Assembly: GCA_030263475.1 (NCBI GenBank)
Contig: SZPC01000011.1
Coordinates: 1-64,000 of the forward strand
DNA: 64,000 nucleotides
Direction: 5' to 3'
Source: OLB4 sp002050165
GTDB taxonomy: Bacteria > Bacteroidota > Ignavibacteria > Tepidaquicellales > Tepidaquicellaceae
Position numbers and translations under genes: made by a program. Positions 44,904-58,678 of the stretch are shown here, piece by piece. Each line of letters starts with the position of its first letter. Within the stretch, counting starts at the first letter, position 1. The notes below the pieces were generated by a model. The model searched no databases and had not been told where the DNA came from. It saw only the letters and a list, made by a program, of their open reading frames with translations.

Positions 44904-45602
44904 ATGCTCTCAATTCTAATAATGATTCTGGTAAGCTATCTGATTGGTTCAATACCCTTTGCTTACATTGTTGGCAAATTGTTTAAGGGCATTGATCTGA
45001 GAGAATACGGTAGCGGAAATCTTGGTTCAACAAACGCGTTCAGAGTTCTCGGAACTCCACTTGGCATACTTGTGCAAGTACTGGATATAACGAAAGGTTT
45101 GGTTGCAGTTTTATTCGTTTCATCTTTTTTCTATTCACATTTACCTTTTGCAAATCATACGCCATTTGAGGATATTACTTTAGTTAAAATCATTGCAGGT
45201 GTCTCTGCAATATTAGGGCATACTTTTTCGGTTTTTGTAAACTTTAAGGGAGGCAAAGGTATTAATACCGCTTTGGGTATGTTGATTTCTTTGTCACCTG
45301 TAGATGTTTCCATCAGTCTTGGTTTTTTTGTACTGATACTCATTTCCTCCGGATATGTATCACTCGGGTCAATAGTTGCTTCATTTTCATTACCGGTAAC
45401 AATGTTCATCCGTGAAAATTTTTTTCATGTTGAAATCAATGGTTACGGGACATTAATATTTTTCACGATTGCGATATCCGTATTTTTGATATACAATCAC
45501 CGCACAAATATAATCAGGCTGTTGCGGGGAAACGAAAACAGATTTGAGAGTCTGTGGTTGATCCGGGTATGTAAGATTAAAGCACCTCTGGCAAAAAAAT
45601 AA
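44904..45602 (+). CDS. plsY: acyl-phosphate:glycerol-3-phosphate acyltransferase PlsY
   Basis: 232 residues with about five to six membrane helices. Motif 1 YGSGNLGSTNAFRVLG, motif 2 GHTFSVFVNFKGGKGINTALG, and motif 3 region YNHRTNI. It makes lysophosphatidate, the first acylation of membrane phospholipid synthesis. TAATTTTG at 44879-44886 could be a -7 element. gpsA, which makes its glycerol-3-phosphate substrate, follows after 5 bp. Confidence 0.93.
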   Translation: MLSILIMILVSYLIGSIPFAYIVGKLFKGIDLREYGSGNLGSTNAFRVLGTPLGILVQVLDITKGLVAVLFVSSFFYSHLPFANHTPFEDITLVKIIAGVSAILGHTFSVFVNFKGGKGINTALGMLISLSPVDVSISLGFFVLILISSGYVSLGSIVASFSLPVTMFIRENFFHVEINGYGTLIFFTIAISVFLIYNHRTNIIRLLRGNENRFESLWLIRVCKIKAPLAKK

Positions 45603-45607
45603 ATTCA

Positions 45608-46606
45608 ATGAAAGTTTCAGTTCTCGGCGCAGGCGGTTGGGGTACATCGCTTGCAATTTTATTGCATGAAAATTCCAATAGCGTTACACTTTGGGAATTC
45701 AATAAAGAATATTCGCATACGTTAGACAGTTATAGGGAAAATTTTTATTATCTCCCGAAAGTAAAAATACCTTCAGGTATTACAATCACAAATGACCTTT
45801 ACGAGGCTGCTACCGGAAAAGATGTCATTATTATAAGTACACCTACACAGTATATTCGTTCAGCGCTTAAAGAACTTAAAAATGCAACTACAAGAAACAG
45901 TCTAATTGTCAATGTCTCAAAAGGTATCGAGAACGACACTCTGATGTTGGTTAATGATATTATTCAGGATATAATTCCGGATGTTACACCTGAGCAGATA
46001 TGTTGTGTATCTGGACCTTCCCATGCTGAGGAGGTTTCAAGAAAAATACCGACTGCTGTTGTGTGTGCAAGTAATTCCTCATCGAGTGCAAAGACGGTTC
46101 AGGACCTGATGTCAAATAATTATTTCAGGGTATATACCTGTGATGATGTTACCGGTGTCGAATTAAGTGGAGCATTGAAAAATGTAATCGCAATTGCAAC
46201 TGGGATTGCTGACGGAGCAGGATTTGGTGATAATACAAAAGCTGCGATTATGACTCGCGGATTAAATGAGATAATGAAAATGGGTTTAAAAGCTGGTGCA
46301 AGAATGGAGACTTTTTTTGGTCTATCTGGTGTAGGAGATCTGATTGTAACGTGTTCGTCACCTCATTCAAGGAACAGATTTGTGGGGCAGGAAATCGGAA
46401 AAGGGAAATCACTGGAAACTGTATTGACAGAAATGAAAATGGTTGCTGAAGGTGTGGCGACATCAAGGTCTGCGTTGATGTTATCAGAGTTACGAGGAAT
46501 AGAAATGCCAATAGTAAAAGAAGTAAATGAAATTCTGTTCAACAAGAAAGATCCGTTAGATGCGACAAACGAATTAATGCTGAGATCATTAAAGTCAGAA
46601 ATATGA
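45608..46606 (+). CDS. gpsA: NAD(P)H-dependent glycerol-3-phosphate dehydrogenase GpsA
   Basis: 332 residues. Dinucleotide-binding VLGAGGWGTSLAILL at the N-terminus, SGPSHAEEVSRKIPTAV, and GLSGVGDLIVTCSSPHSRN near the catalytic lysine region (ELSGALKNVIAIATG). It reduces dihydroxyacetone phosphate to sn-glycerol-3-phosphate. The plsY-gpsA pair forms a phospholipid-entry operon. Confidence 0.95.
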   Translation: MKVSVLGAGGWGTSLAILLHENSNSVTLWEFNKEYSHTLDSYRENFYYLPKVKIPSGITITNDLYEAATGKDVIIISTPTQYIRSALKELKNATTRNSLIVNVSKGIENDTLMLVNDIIQDIIPDVTPEQICCVSGPSHAEEVSRKIPTAVVCASNSSSSAKTVQDLMSNNYFRVYTCDDVTGVELSGALKNVIAIATGIADGAGFGDNTKAAIMTRGLNEIMKMGLKAGARMETFFGLSGVGDLIVTCSSPHSRNRFVGQEIGKGKSLETVLTEMKMVAEGVATSRSALMLSELRGIEMPIVKEVNEILFNKKDPLDATNELMLRSLKSEI

Positions 46607-46686
46607 TATTTATTTTTGTATAAGAAATGAGTATTTTGCAAATCATTCCGAGTAACAGAATTATCTAAAAAAGTTAGAAAAGTAAA

Positions 46687-46717
46687 TTGACAATCGGTAA
46701 TAAATTTAGTAATTTTG
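46687..46717 (+). promoter_or_regulatory. rRNA operon promoter
   Basis: TTGACA (46687-46692), 17 bp, TAATTTTG (46710-46717). This is the best-matching example in the window of both a -35 TTGACA and the Bacteroidota TAnnTTTG element. The start point would be near 46724, about 107 bp before the 16S 5' end. Confidence 0.75.
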
Positions 46718-46733
46718 CTATTCGTTTAAAAAA

Positions 46734-46744
46734 GTTCTTTTCAA
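46734..46744 (+). promoter_or_regulatory. boxA-like element in rRNA leader
   Basis: GTTCTTTTCAA, about 10 bp into the predicted leader, resembles boxA (TGCTCTTTGAAA-like) antitermination sites that load NusB-NusE on rRNA transcripts. Confidence 0.4.
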
Positions 46745-46830
46745 TACAGATACATTAAACTTGAACAAAGAGTTTAGTGTGCATAATTCTTGAGTAGATC
46801 TTGTTGACAGGTAGAAAAACTTTTCAATTT

Positions 46831-48320
<1,490 letters not shown>

Positions 48321-48392
48321 TAGAGATATATCTGCAACGATCTTTCTCGGAATATGCACACTTATAATTTTAATATCTTTTTTAGTAGTATC

Positions 48393-48467
<75 letters not shown>

Positions 48468-48475
48468 CGTATTTG

Positions 48476-48487
48476 TGTTCTTTGAAA
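48476..48487 (+). promoter_or_regulatory. boxA-like element in 16S-23S spacer
   Basis: TGTTCTTTGAAA, 9 nt after tRNA-Ile, is a near match to the bacterial boxA consensus (TGCTCTTTGAAA-like) found before 23S genes. Probable antitermination and processing element. Confidence 0.55.
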
Positions 48488-48568
48488 TTTGTTGTTTTCT
48501 TAATTAGTCCTTAATTTTATTGATGCTCATAGCACTTTAATGCTATCTGTCTCAATAATAAGATTTTT

Positions 48569-51521
<2,953 letters not shown>

Positions 51522-51579
51522 ATTTTTTTTATTATTAGCTCAGATAGCATGCTGTAGCATCAATTATGTTTTATTTTTT

Positions 51580-51695
<116 letters not shown>

Positions 51696-51702
51696 TTTTT
51701 TT

Positions 51703-51736
51703 AAAGCCGTTGCTTCCTGAAGTAACGGCTTTTTTT
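51703..51736 (+). terminator. terminator of the rRNA operon
   Basis: AAAGCCGTTGCTTC (51703-51716) pairs with GAAGTAACGGCTTT (51719-51732), one G-U, with a run of seven Ts. It is very stable and ends the rRNA transcript just before the tRNA-Arg promoter. Confidence 0.92.
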
Positions 51737-51749
51737 ATAAAAATCTATA

Positions 51750-51780
51750 TTGTATCATTTTTGTATTTAATATAATTTTA
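51750..51780 (+). promoter_or_regulatory. probable promoter of tRNA-Arg
   Basis: TTGTAT (51750-51755), 17 bp, TAATTTTA (51773-51780). The tRNA begins 8 bp later, so the transcript would start almost at the mature tRNA 5' end. Nearly identical in form to the metH promoter. Confidence 0.6.
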
Positions 51781-51787
51781 TTTCCCT

Positions 51788-51860
51788 GCCCTCGTAGCTC
51801 AGTGGATAGAGCAGTAGTTTCCTAAACTATTGGCCGGATGTTCGACTCATCCCGAGGGCG
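51788..51860 (+). tRNA. tRNA-Arg (CCT)
   Basis: Acceptor GCCCTCG pairs with CGAGGGC. The anticodon stem GTAGT/ACTAT encloses TTCCTAA, giving CCT. The downstream SDR gene starts 9 bp after the discriminator base, so the two are likely on one RNA. Confidence 0.93.
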
Positions 51861-51868
51861 CGTTTATT

Positions 51869-52606
51869 ATGTTAAAACCTACGGCTATTGTTACCGGTGG
51901 AGTTAGAAGATTAGGAGGGGACATCTCTCTTTTTCTCTTGAAAAATGGATTTCGGGTTATTTCAATCTATAACTCTTCGGATGATCTGGTAAAAGAAAAT
52001 TTTATTGAGCGTGCAAAGGTAATTTCTGATGATTACAAATTGATTCGATGTGATTTGAGATTTACCTCTGAAATTGTAAATTGCTTTGACGGTATTTTCT
52101 TAAAATATCCGAATACGGAGCTTCTTGTCAATAATGCTGCAATTTTTGAAAAAAAAGATTTTTTGGAAATTGATGAGGAATTTTTTGATAAGACAATTTC
52201 CATAAATCTAAAAGCAGTTTTCTTTTGCTCTCAACTTGCGGTTAAATATATGCTGAGACATGAAACTGATTTCCCGAAAAGAATTATTAATATTTCTTCG
52301 ATAGGCGCTTTTGAAAACTGGAGCTCATTTATCCCTTATTCCATTTCTAAAGCTGGAGTGGTTAAATTTACCGAACAACTTGCAAAAAGATTTGCTCCGA
52401 AAATTTTGGTAAATTCAATAGCCCCAGGCATAATTATGATCGATGGAGATATGAATGAAAATGTTAATCTTACCGAAATAAAGAAATATCCAATGAAACG
52501 GTTCGGCAAATCAGATGATATAACCGCATTGATCGGATATTTAACAGAAAAAAATAATTTTATAACTGGACAAACAATAAAAGTAGATGGCGGAAGAACA
52601 CTCTAA
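51869..52606 (+). CDS. SDR-family oxidoreductase, pteridine-reductase-like
   Basis: 245 residues from the ATG at 51869; longer open frame upstream is tRNA-Arg sequence and is not used. N-terminal VTGGVRRLGG is the GG-RR-G form of the cofactor loop typical of pteridine reductases and FolM rather than GxxxGxG SDRs. LVNNAAIF, catalytic YSISK, NSIAPGII and a C-terminal TGQTIKVDGGRTL follow. By family it may reduce dihydropterins or dihydrofolate, but substrate is inferred. It overlaps the LOG-family gene by 20 bp. Confidence 0.85.
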   Translation: MLKPTAIVTGGVRRLGGDISLFLLKNGFRVISIYNSSDDLVKENFIERAKVISDDYKLIRCDLRFTSEIVNCFDGIFLKYPNTELLVNNAAIFEKKDFLEIDEEFFDKTISINLKAVFFCSQLAVKYMLRHETDFPKRIINISSIGAFENWSSFIPYSISKAGVVKFTEQLAKRFAPKILVNSIAPGIIMIDGDMNENVNLTEIKKYPMKRFGKSDDITALIGYLTEKNNFITGQTIKVDGGRTL

Positions 52607-53432
52607 AAAAAACAAACCACTCCCGAAAGCACCAAAAGCCTACAAGAATGACGCTTTCATGAACGCTCCCTCCGGCAGGTCTCTTAGAATACTTGCTGAA
52701 TATTTTGAACCGCTTGAACGGTTTAAAAAATATAAAATAAATCACACCATAGTTTTCTTTGGGTCAGCGAGGATCAAATCTCGTGAAGAATCAATTAACG
52801 AATACGAGAAAATAGAGCGAATGGTTGAGTATAGTCCCAATGATGATCAACTAAAAGTTTCACTTGAAAAAGCAAAGCGGCAGATTGAGATATCCAGATA
52901 TTATCAGGATACGGAAGAGCTTTCTTACAGATTAACCAAATGGGCGATGGGTCTTAAAAAACCAAACAAATTTGTTGTTTGTTCTGGTGGAGGTCCGGGC
53001 ATTATGGAAGCTGCAAATCGCGGTGCGTCGAGAGCTAAAGGTTTCTCAATGGGTTTGAATATTTCACTCCCATTTGAACAATTCCCAAATCCTTATATTT
53101 CGCCTGAATTAAATTTTGAGTTTCATTATTTCTTTATGAGGAAATTCTGGTTTGCTTATCTGGCGAAAGTTCTTGTTATCATGCCCGGCGGGTTTGGTAC
53201 GCTTGATGAATTATTCGAAATCCTTACATTGATACAAACGGAAAAGTTAAGGAAAAAAATTACTGTACTCATTTATGGAACAGACTATTGGGAAAATATA
53301 ATCAACATCGAGAAGATGTCCGAATATGGCACAATCTCGGTCGAGGATCTGGACCTTTTTCATTACGCTGATAATGTTGATGATGCTTTTGATATATTAA
53401 CTGAAAGTCTCAATCAAAATTATGTGACGTAG
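52587..53432 (+). CDS. LOG-family protein (cytokinin-activating / nucleotide phosphoribohydrolase-like)
   Basis: 281 residues. Rossmann-type fold with the family motifs GGGPGIMEAANRGA and PGGFGTLDEL (P-G-G-x-G-T), and an N-terminal helical extension (~1-90). LOG enzymes cleave ribose phosphate from nucleoside monophosphates; old annotations call them lysine decarboxylases. Its position beside yicC, gmk and coaBC fits nucleotide-related housekeeping. Confidence 0.88.
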   Translation: MAEEHSKKNKPLPKAPKAYKNDAFMNAPSGRSLRILAEYFEPLERFKKYKINHTIVFFGSARIKSREESINEYEKIERMVEYSPNDDQLKVSLEKAKRQIEISRYYQDTEELSYRLTKWAMGLKKPNKFVVCSGGGPGIMEAANRGASRAKGFSMGLNISLPFEQFPNPYISPELNFEFHYFFMRKFWFAYLAKVLVIMPGGFGTLDELFEILTLIQTEKLRKKITVLIYGTDYWENIINIEKMSEYGTISVEDLDLFHYADNVDDAFDILTESLNQNYVT

Positions 53433-53433
53433 A

Positions 53434-54315
53434 ATGATTGTTAGCATGACAGGCTTCGGGCGAGCGGAGGGGGAATTAAATGGAAGGGTTTATCAGGTAG
53501 AAGTGAAATCTGTTAATAGCAGGTTCCTTGAGTTGATATTGCGCCTCCCAAAGTCCCTTGAACCGCTTGAAATTAATTTAAGAAATTTTATTAAAAAATA
53601 TTTTTCGCGGGGAAAAGTGTCAGTCAGTATTTCCATTGTTAATGGTTCTGAAGATAACGGTCAACAAATGCTTGATCCAGAAAAGCTAAAGTTCTATGTT
53701 GATATCTTAAAGCAATTGAGAAAAAAAATTAATTCGAAAGAAAGGATTAAACTTGACCATATTTTGAAGTTTGAAGATGTCATAACATTTGATCAAAAGG
53801 AAGAGATGAATGATGATAAGGAAGAATTTATTTATGAAGTTGTGAGAGATGCATTAGAAAATCTGAATGCGATGAAAAAGCAAGAAGGCGAATTTTTGAA
53901 AACGGATATTTTGCAAAGAATAGAATCTATAAGGTCTGAGAGTAAAACGATATTTGGCATGTATTCCGATAATTATAATTTTCAAAAGGAAAAACTTATT
54001 AATAAAGTTAACACAATAATAAAAGACCCGTCAAAAATTGATGATAAAAGGATTGAGTTTGAAATTGCGATGCTCAGTGAAAAATTTGATATAACTGAAG
54101 AAATTACCAGAATTGAAAGTCACGTTCAGTATTTCATTGATCATGTAAATTCACCTGAACATTCGGGTAGAAGATTGAATTTTTTAATTCAGGAGCTCAA
54201 CCGTGAAGCAAATACAATTGCATCAAAATCCGGTGATGCAATTATTTCACAAAAAGTAACATTTATTAAGGAAGAGCTCGAAAAGATTCGGGAACAAGTA
54301 CAGAATATTGAATAA
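53434..54315 (+). CDS. yicC: YicC-family endoribonuclease
   Basis: 293 residues. N-terminal MTGFGRAEGEL and EVKSVNSRFLEL, a middle coiled-coil region, and C-terminal HVQYFIDHVNSPEHSGRRLNF with FLIQELNREANTIASKS, the classic YicC ends. YicC proteins are recently described RNA endonucleases. It is followed directly by gmk, a conserved pair in many bacteria. Confidence 0.93.
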   Translation: MIVSMTGFGRAEGELNGRVYQVEVKSVNSRFLELILRLPKSLEPLEINLRNFIKKYFSRGKVSVSISIVNGSEDNGQQMLDPEKLKFYVDILKQLRKKINSKERIKLDHILKFEDVITFDQKEEMNDDKEEFIYEVVRDALENLNAMKKQEGEFLKTDILQRIESIRSESKTIFGMYSDNYNFQKEKLINKVNTIIKDPSKIDDKRIEFEIAMLSEKFDITEEITRIESHVQYFIDHVNSPEHSGRRLNFLIQELNREANTIASKSGDAIISQKVTFIKEELEKIREQVQNIE

Positions 54316-54870
54316 ATGCTATTAGTAATCTCAGCGCCTTCAGGTGCAGGAAAAACATCTATTGTCAGAAAATTGGTTGAAAATAACCCGGATCTTAAAT
54401 TTTCAGTTTCAGCGACAACCCGAGCTAAGAGACCCGGTGAAGTTCACGGTAAAGATTATTACTTCTTGTCAATGCAGGATTTTGAAGATAAGATTAAAAG
54501 GAATGAACTGATTGAGTACGAGAAAATTTACGATCAAAATTATTACGGTACATTGAAAACAATAATTGATGACTCACATTTGAAGAATGAAAATATTATT
54601 TTTGATGTTGATGTAAATGGCGGGCTCAACATAAAAAAAATATACGGCTCAAACGCAATTACAGTATTTATTCAACCTCCGGATATTCAGACACTGATAG
54701 AGCGTTTAAAGTCAAGAAACACTGAAAGCGAGATTGAATTAAATAAACGAGTTGCCCGGGCGGAGATGGAGCTTACGAAAGCAAACCTTTTTGATTACAT
54801 TGTTGTGAACGAAGATTTGAATGAAGCAGTAAAAAAAGTTCAGGAAATTTACAATAAATATAAAACATAA
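54316..54870 (+). CDS. gmk: guanylate kinase
   Basis: 184 residues. P-loop SAPSGAGKTSI at 5-15, substrate-binding TTRAKRPGEVHGKDYYF, and LID region SRNTESEIELNKRVARAE. It phosphorylates GMP to GDP. It starts on the base after the yicC stop; the omega-like gene follows after 11 bp. Confidence 0.96.
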   Translation: MLLVISAPSGAGKTSIVRKLVENNPDLKFSVSATTRAKRPGEVHGKDYYFLSMQDFEDKIKRNELIEYEKIYDQNYYGTLKTIIDDSHLKNENIIFDVDVNGGLNIKKIYGSNAITVFIQPPDIQTLIERLKSRNTESEIELNKRVARAEMELTKANLFDYIVVNEDLNEAVKKVQEIYNKYKT

Positions 54871-54881
54871 CGGAGTAAATA

Positions 54882-55172
54882 ATGCCAATTCAAACGTTAG
54901 ATATAGAGAACTTTGAATCTAAGGCTGAGAACCTTTATGAAGCGGTTGTCATAGTTTCTAAAAGGTCAAAGCAGATTAACGATGAAGTTAAAATTGAATT
55001 AAGTAAAAGGTTGGAGCCGGTTATTGCAAAGAATACTGAGAACGATACAGTTATGAATCTAGACAAACTTGATATTTCATTGGAATTCGAGGCTCGTCAA
55101 AAACCCGCTCACCAGGCAATCAGCGATTGGTTGAACGGCGATTTAACTTTCAGGTACAAAGAAGATAATTAA
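54882..55172 (+). CDS. rpoZ: RNA polymerase omega-like subunit
   Basis: 96 residues. The segment NLYEAVVIVSKRSKQIND matches the core omega helix (omega usually reads R-Y-x-L-V-x-x-A-x-x-R-A-R-Q), in the divergent form found in Bacteroidota and relatives. The gmk-rpoZ-coaBC order supports it. The C-terminal half (EARQKPAHQAISDWLNG) is lineage specific. It would bind beta' and help assemble polymerase. Confidence 0.8.
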   Translation: MPIQTLDIENFESKAENLYEAVVIVSKRSKQINDEVKIELSKRLEPVIAKNTENDTVMNLDKLDISLEFEARQKPAHQAISDWLNGDLTFRYKEDN

Positions 55173-55173
55173 T

Positions 55174-56385
55174 GTGCTTAAGGGGAAAAAAATATTAGTA
55201 GGTGTCAGCGGAGGAATCGCTGCTTACAAAATTTGTACCCTTATCAGATTATTAAAAAAGGCGGATGCAGATGTCAGGGTTTTAATGACACCCTCCGCTG
55301 TTAATTTTATCTCACCTCTAACTCTTTCAGTCCTTTCAGGTAACGATGTGCACATCAATTTTTTTTCAGATGTGTCAGAAACTAATACGGTAATAAATGC
55401 TGAGACATCTCACGTATATCTTGCACTCTGGGCAGATTTGTTTGTAATAGCTCCTGCTACTTTGAATACAATTTCAAAAGCGGTAAATGGAATTACTGAC
55501 AATTTACTTTTAGCCACTCTATTTTCATCCCGAAGTCCGGTTATCTTCGTCCCGGCTATGGATCACGATATGCTTGTTCATCCGGTTACACAAAAAAATT
55601 TCGAGTCTTTACTTTCGTTGGGATATGATCTCATTCAACCTGAAGAAGGGGAGTTAGCAAGCGGATTAACAGGTTACGGGAGAATGGCTGAGCCTGATAC
55701 CATCTTTAACCGGATTCTATCAAAATTTGAAACTCAGACAGATCTCGCTGGCAAAAAAATCATTGTTACTGCTGGTCCGACTCATGAGTACATTGACAGG
55801 GTTCGTTATATTTCGAATCCTTCTTCAGGGAAAATGGGGTTCGAATTGGCTCGGGCAGCATCAGTGCGTGGAGCAAATGTTGTTCTAATTTCGGGACCGG
55901 TAGGACTTCCGGATATTCAAGATGTTAAACGAATCAATGTAGTTTCTGCTGATGAAATGTTAAGCAAAATTCAAGAAAACTTAATCGGAACGGATGTTGT
56001 GATAATGTCAGCTGCTGTTGAAGATCTTAAACCTGTTTCACCGGTGAAAGAAAAAATTAAAAAGGATAAACTAAACGATCGCTTCAGTATAGACTTTGAG
56101 AAAACAGTCGATATTTTACATTATCTCGGTAAACACAAGGAAGGTTTTAAGTTGATCGGGTTTGCAGTTGAGACCGAAAATACGGTTGATAATGCACGAC
56201 GTAAGCTTGAAACTAAAAATCTCGATATGATAGTTCTTAATAATCCGAATGAAAAGGGTGCAGGTTTCAGGACAGATACTAACATCGTTACATTGATTAC
56301 AAGTTCGGAAGAATTGAAATTACAAATTATGAGCAAATATCAGGTCGCAAATGCGATACTTGATAAATTACTTTTAATGCGCTAA
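55174..56385 (+). CDS. coaBC: bifunctional phosphopantothenoylcysteine decarboxylase/synthetase CoaBC
   Basis: 403 residues, GTG start. N-terminal flavin-dependent CoaC domain (VGVSGGIAAYKICTLIR; the AxDxxM-type catalytic segment VPAMDHDML) and C-terminal CoaB domain (ITAGPTHEYIDRVRYISNPSSGKMG). It makes 4'-phosphopantetheine for coenzyme A. The CoaB domain has the SNPSSGKMG dimer/CTP signature. No fusion anomaly. Confidence 0.95.
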   Translation: MLKGKKILVGVSGGIAAYKICTLIRLLKKADADVRVLMTPSAVNFISPLTLSVLSGNDVHINFFSDVSETNTVINAETSHVYLALWADLFVIAPATLNTISKAVNGITDNLLLATLFSSRSPVIFVPAMDHDMLVHPVTQKNFESLLSLGYDLIQPEEGELASGLTGYGRMAEPDTIFNRILSKFETQTDLAGKKIIVTAGPTHEYIDRVRYISNPSSGKMGFELARAASVRGANVVLISGPVGLPDIQDVKRINVVSADEMLSKIQENLIGTDVVIMSAAVEDLKPVSPVKEKIKKDKLNDRFSIDFEKTVDILHYLGKHKEGFKLIGFAVETENTVDNARRKLETKNLDMIVLNNPNEKGAGFRTDTNIVTLITSSEELKLQIMSKYQVANAILDKLLLMR

Positions 56386-56415
56386 GTTCTTATTACTCAT
56401 CTTACAGTTTCATTA

Positions 56416-57165
56416 ATGGAAGAAATCTTAAAAGCTATATCAGGTTATTTATCTTTCAGGAATGATTACGATTCTTTTCTGCTTTATGCTAATGAAATTA
56501 GAGGTGAAAATTCTGGTTACAATTTTAACGACAATAGGTTAAACCCTGATATTTTTATGGAAACATCAGAATCCCGGAATATGCAATACAATTGGACAAC
56601 GAGCAAAAGTATTGATGAATTAGAATCTAATATCAGAAATTGTATGAAGTGCAAATTAGGTGCAACCAGAAAAAAATTTGTTTTCGGTTCGGGTAATCCG
56701 AACGCTGATATTGTTGTTGTCGGTGAAGCACCGGGTGCGGATGAGGATGAACAAGGGCTTCCGTTTGTCGGGAGGGCTGGGCAATTGCTGACAAAGATTC
56801 TTGCGTCAATTGAATTGGAACGGGATCAGGTTTATATTTGCAACATTCTCAAATGCAGACCGCCGGGTAACAGGAATCCAGAAATTGATGAAATAGAAAG
56901 TTGTGAACCGTATTTAAAAAAACAAATTGAACTCATTAATCCAAAACTGATTCTTGCACTGGGAAAATTTGCAGCGCAAACTTTGCTCCAAACTAAACAA
57001 CCGCTCGGTAAACTCCGTGAAACATTGCATGACTATCAAGGTGTTAAAACTATTGTAACCTTCCACCCTGCAGCATTGCTTAGAAATCCAAATTGGAAAA
57101 TATTAACCTGGGCTGATGTTAAATTTTTAAGGAAAGAATACGATAAAATTTTACAAAATGGCTAA
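56416..57165 (+). CDS. uracil-DNA glycosylase, family 4 (Fe-S)
   Basis: 249 residues. The [4Fe-4S] cysteines appear as CMKC near residue 75 and again around CNILKCRPPGNRNP with a later cysteine. Active-site motif GEAPGADEDEQGLPFVG and C-terminal HPAALLRNP follow the family 4/5 pattern. It removes uracil from DNA. A ~60-residue non-conserved N-terminal extension precedes the core. It overlaps dnaB by 8 bp. Confidence 0.93.
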   Translation: MEEILKAISGYLSFRNDYDSFLLYANEIRGENSGYNFNDNRLNPDIFMETSESRNMQYNWTTSKSIDELESNIRNCMKCKLGATRKKFVFGSGNPNADIVVVGEAPGADEDEQGLPFVGRAGQLLTKILASIELERDQVYICNILKCRPPGNRNPEIDEIESCEPYLKKQIELINPKLILALGKFAAQTLLQTKQPLGKLRETLHDYQGVKTIVTFHPAALLRNPNWKILTWADVKFLRKEYDKILQNG

Positions 57166-58621
57166 GAAGAGATCGCAACAGAAAGAGATCATTACTTTAA
57201 ATGAAAACTTTGATTTTAAAACTGACAGATTACCACCTCAGGCGATTGACGTCGAACAAAGAGTCCTTGGCGCAATTTTAATTGATAATCTTGCGTATCT
57301 TCAATCAAAAGATATCCTGAAACCTGAATATTTCTATGTTTCGAAACACGGAATAATATATTCTGCGATAACAAATCTTGAAGCGAAGAATGAACCCATT
57401 GATTGTGTTTCAGTTAAATTAGAGCTTGAACGAATGGGGTCGTTAAATGAAGTAGGTAATAGCGACTATCTGATTGACCTTACGGGTATGGTTTCTTCAT
57501 CCGCGAATATTGAATACTACTCAAGGATAATATACGAGAAATATGTTTTGCGTCAATTGATTCATATTTCATCATCAATTGTTGACAAAGCGTTTGATTC
57601 ATCAATGAACCCGTTTCAGCTTATTGGAGAGGCGGAGAACAAACTATTGGATGTATCAAATGCGCTTTCCAAAAAGCAAGCTGTGAAGCTCTCAAGTGAA
57701 ATTTCTAATGTCGTTGAAGAGATTGGAGAACTGATTCATAAGAAGGGTACTATTACCGGAGTTCAAACAGGTTATCATAAGCTGGATGATTTAACTTCCG
57801 GTTTGCAAAAATCCGAGTTAATCATTATAGCGGGGCGACCTTCACACGGGAAAACAGCATTTGCAATGAATATCGCACGAAATGCAGCCATTGATAGCGG
57901 GAAAAGTGTTGGGATTTTCAGTCTTGAAATGAGCACTCGTGAGTTAATAATCAGGTTGCTCTCAAAGGAAGCGCGGGTTGACGGTAAAAAGCTCAAGGCA
58001 GGCAGATGTTCCACTGAGGAATGGAGTAGGATTCAAACTACTTTCCACAGATTGAAAGTGAATCTCTTTATTGATGACTCGAGTGAATTAACAATTCACG
58101 AACTGAGGGCTAAAGCTAAAAGGATGTATAATGATTACAAGATTGATCTGCTTGTCGTTGATTACCTACAACTTGTCAGAGGGTCTGGGAGTGCAGAGAG
58201 GAGAGATCTTGAAGTAGCTGAGGTCTCAAGGGGCTTAAAAGCATTAGCAAAAGACCTCAATATTCCTGTACTCGCCTGCGCGCAGTTAAATCGTGGTATT
58301 GAAGCACGTGGTAAAGAGAAACGCCCACAACTTGCAGATTTAAGGGAATCCGGTGCTTTGGAACAGGATGCGGACGTAGTAATTTTTGTACATAGACAAG
58401 TAATGAATATGAAGCGTGATCCAAACAATCCTGAATATGAAGATTTAAAGAGACGTGCTGACATAATTATCGGGAAGCAACGGAACGGACCAATAGATGA
58501 CCTTGAGCTGAAATTTATTAGTGAGTTTGCTTCATTTGAAAACCCTGAAACACATCCTCGTTTAGATATGGAATTGATAGATGCACAGGTGGATAAAGTA
58601 CATGACGAAGAACCTTTTTGA
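57158..58621 (+). CDS. dnaB: replicative DNA helicase DnaB
   Basis: 487 residues. N-terminal all-helical domain (LPPQAIDVEQRVLGAILID), RecA-like ATPase with Walker A GRPSHGKTAFAMN (usually GRPSMGKT), Walker B LLVVDYLQLV, and arginine-finger region ADLRESGALEQDADVV. Hexameric replication-fork helicase. No intein, although this gene is a common insertion site. Last gene of the co-directional block. Confidence 0.96.
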   Translation: MAKKRSQQKEIITLNENFDFKTDRLPPQAIDVEQRVLGAILIDNLAYLQSKDILKPEYFYVSKHGIIYSAITNLEAKNEPIDCVSVKLELERMGSLNEVGNSDYLIDLTGMVSSSANIEYYSRIIYEKYVLRQLIHISSSIVDKAFDSSMNPFQLIGEAENKLLDVSNALSKKQAVKLSSEISNVVEEIGELIHKKGTITGVQTGYHKLDDLTSGLQKSELIIIAGRPSHGKTAFAMNIARNAAIDSGKSVGIFSLEMSTRELIIRLLSKEARVDGKKLKAGRCSTEEWSRIQTTFHRLKVNLFIDDSSELTIHELRAKAKRMYNDYKIDLLVVDYLQLVRGSGSAERRDLEVAEVSRGLKALAKDLNIPVLACAQLNRGIEARGKEKRPQLADLRESGALEQDADVVIFVHRQVMNMKRDPNNPEYEDLKRRADIIIGKQRNGPIDDLELKFISEFASFENPETHPRLDMELIDAQVDKVHDEEPF

Positions 58622-58678
58622 CAAATTTAAGATAACGACTTTTTGTCCGATTGCAGAATCTCAGAATAGCAATTAATC

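Noticed and set aside
51830..51868. Upstream start for the SDR gene
   Set aside because: Lies within tRNA-Arg; the ATG at 51869 begins the conserved cofactor loop region.
57158..58621. Intein in dnaB (and in rpoB)
   Set aside because: Both proteins are collinear with normal-length homologues and have uninterrupted motifs.
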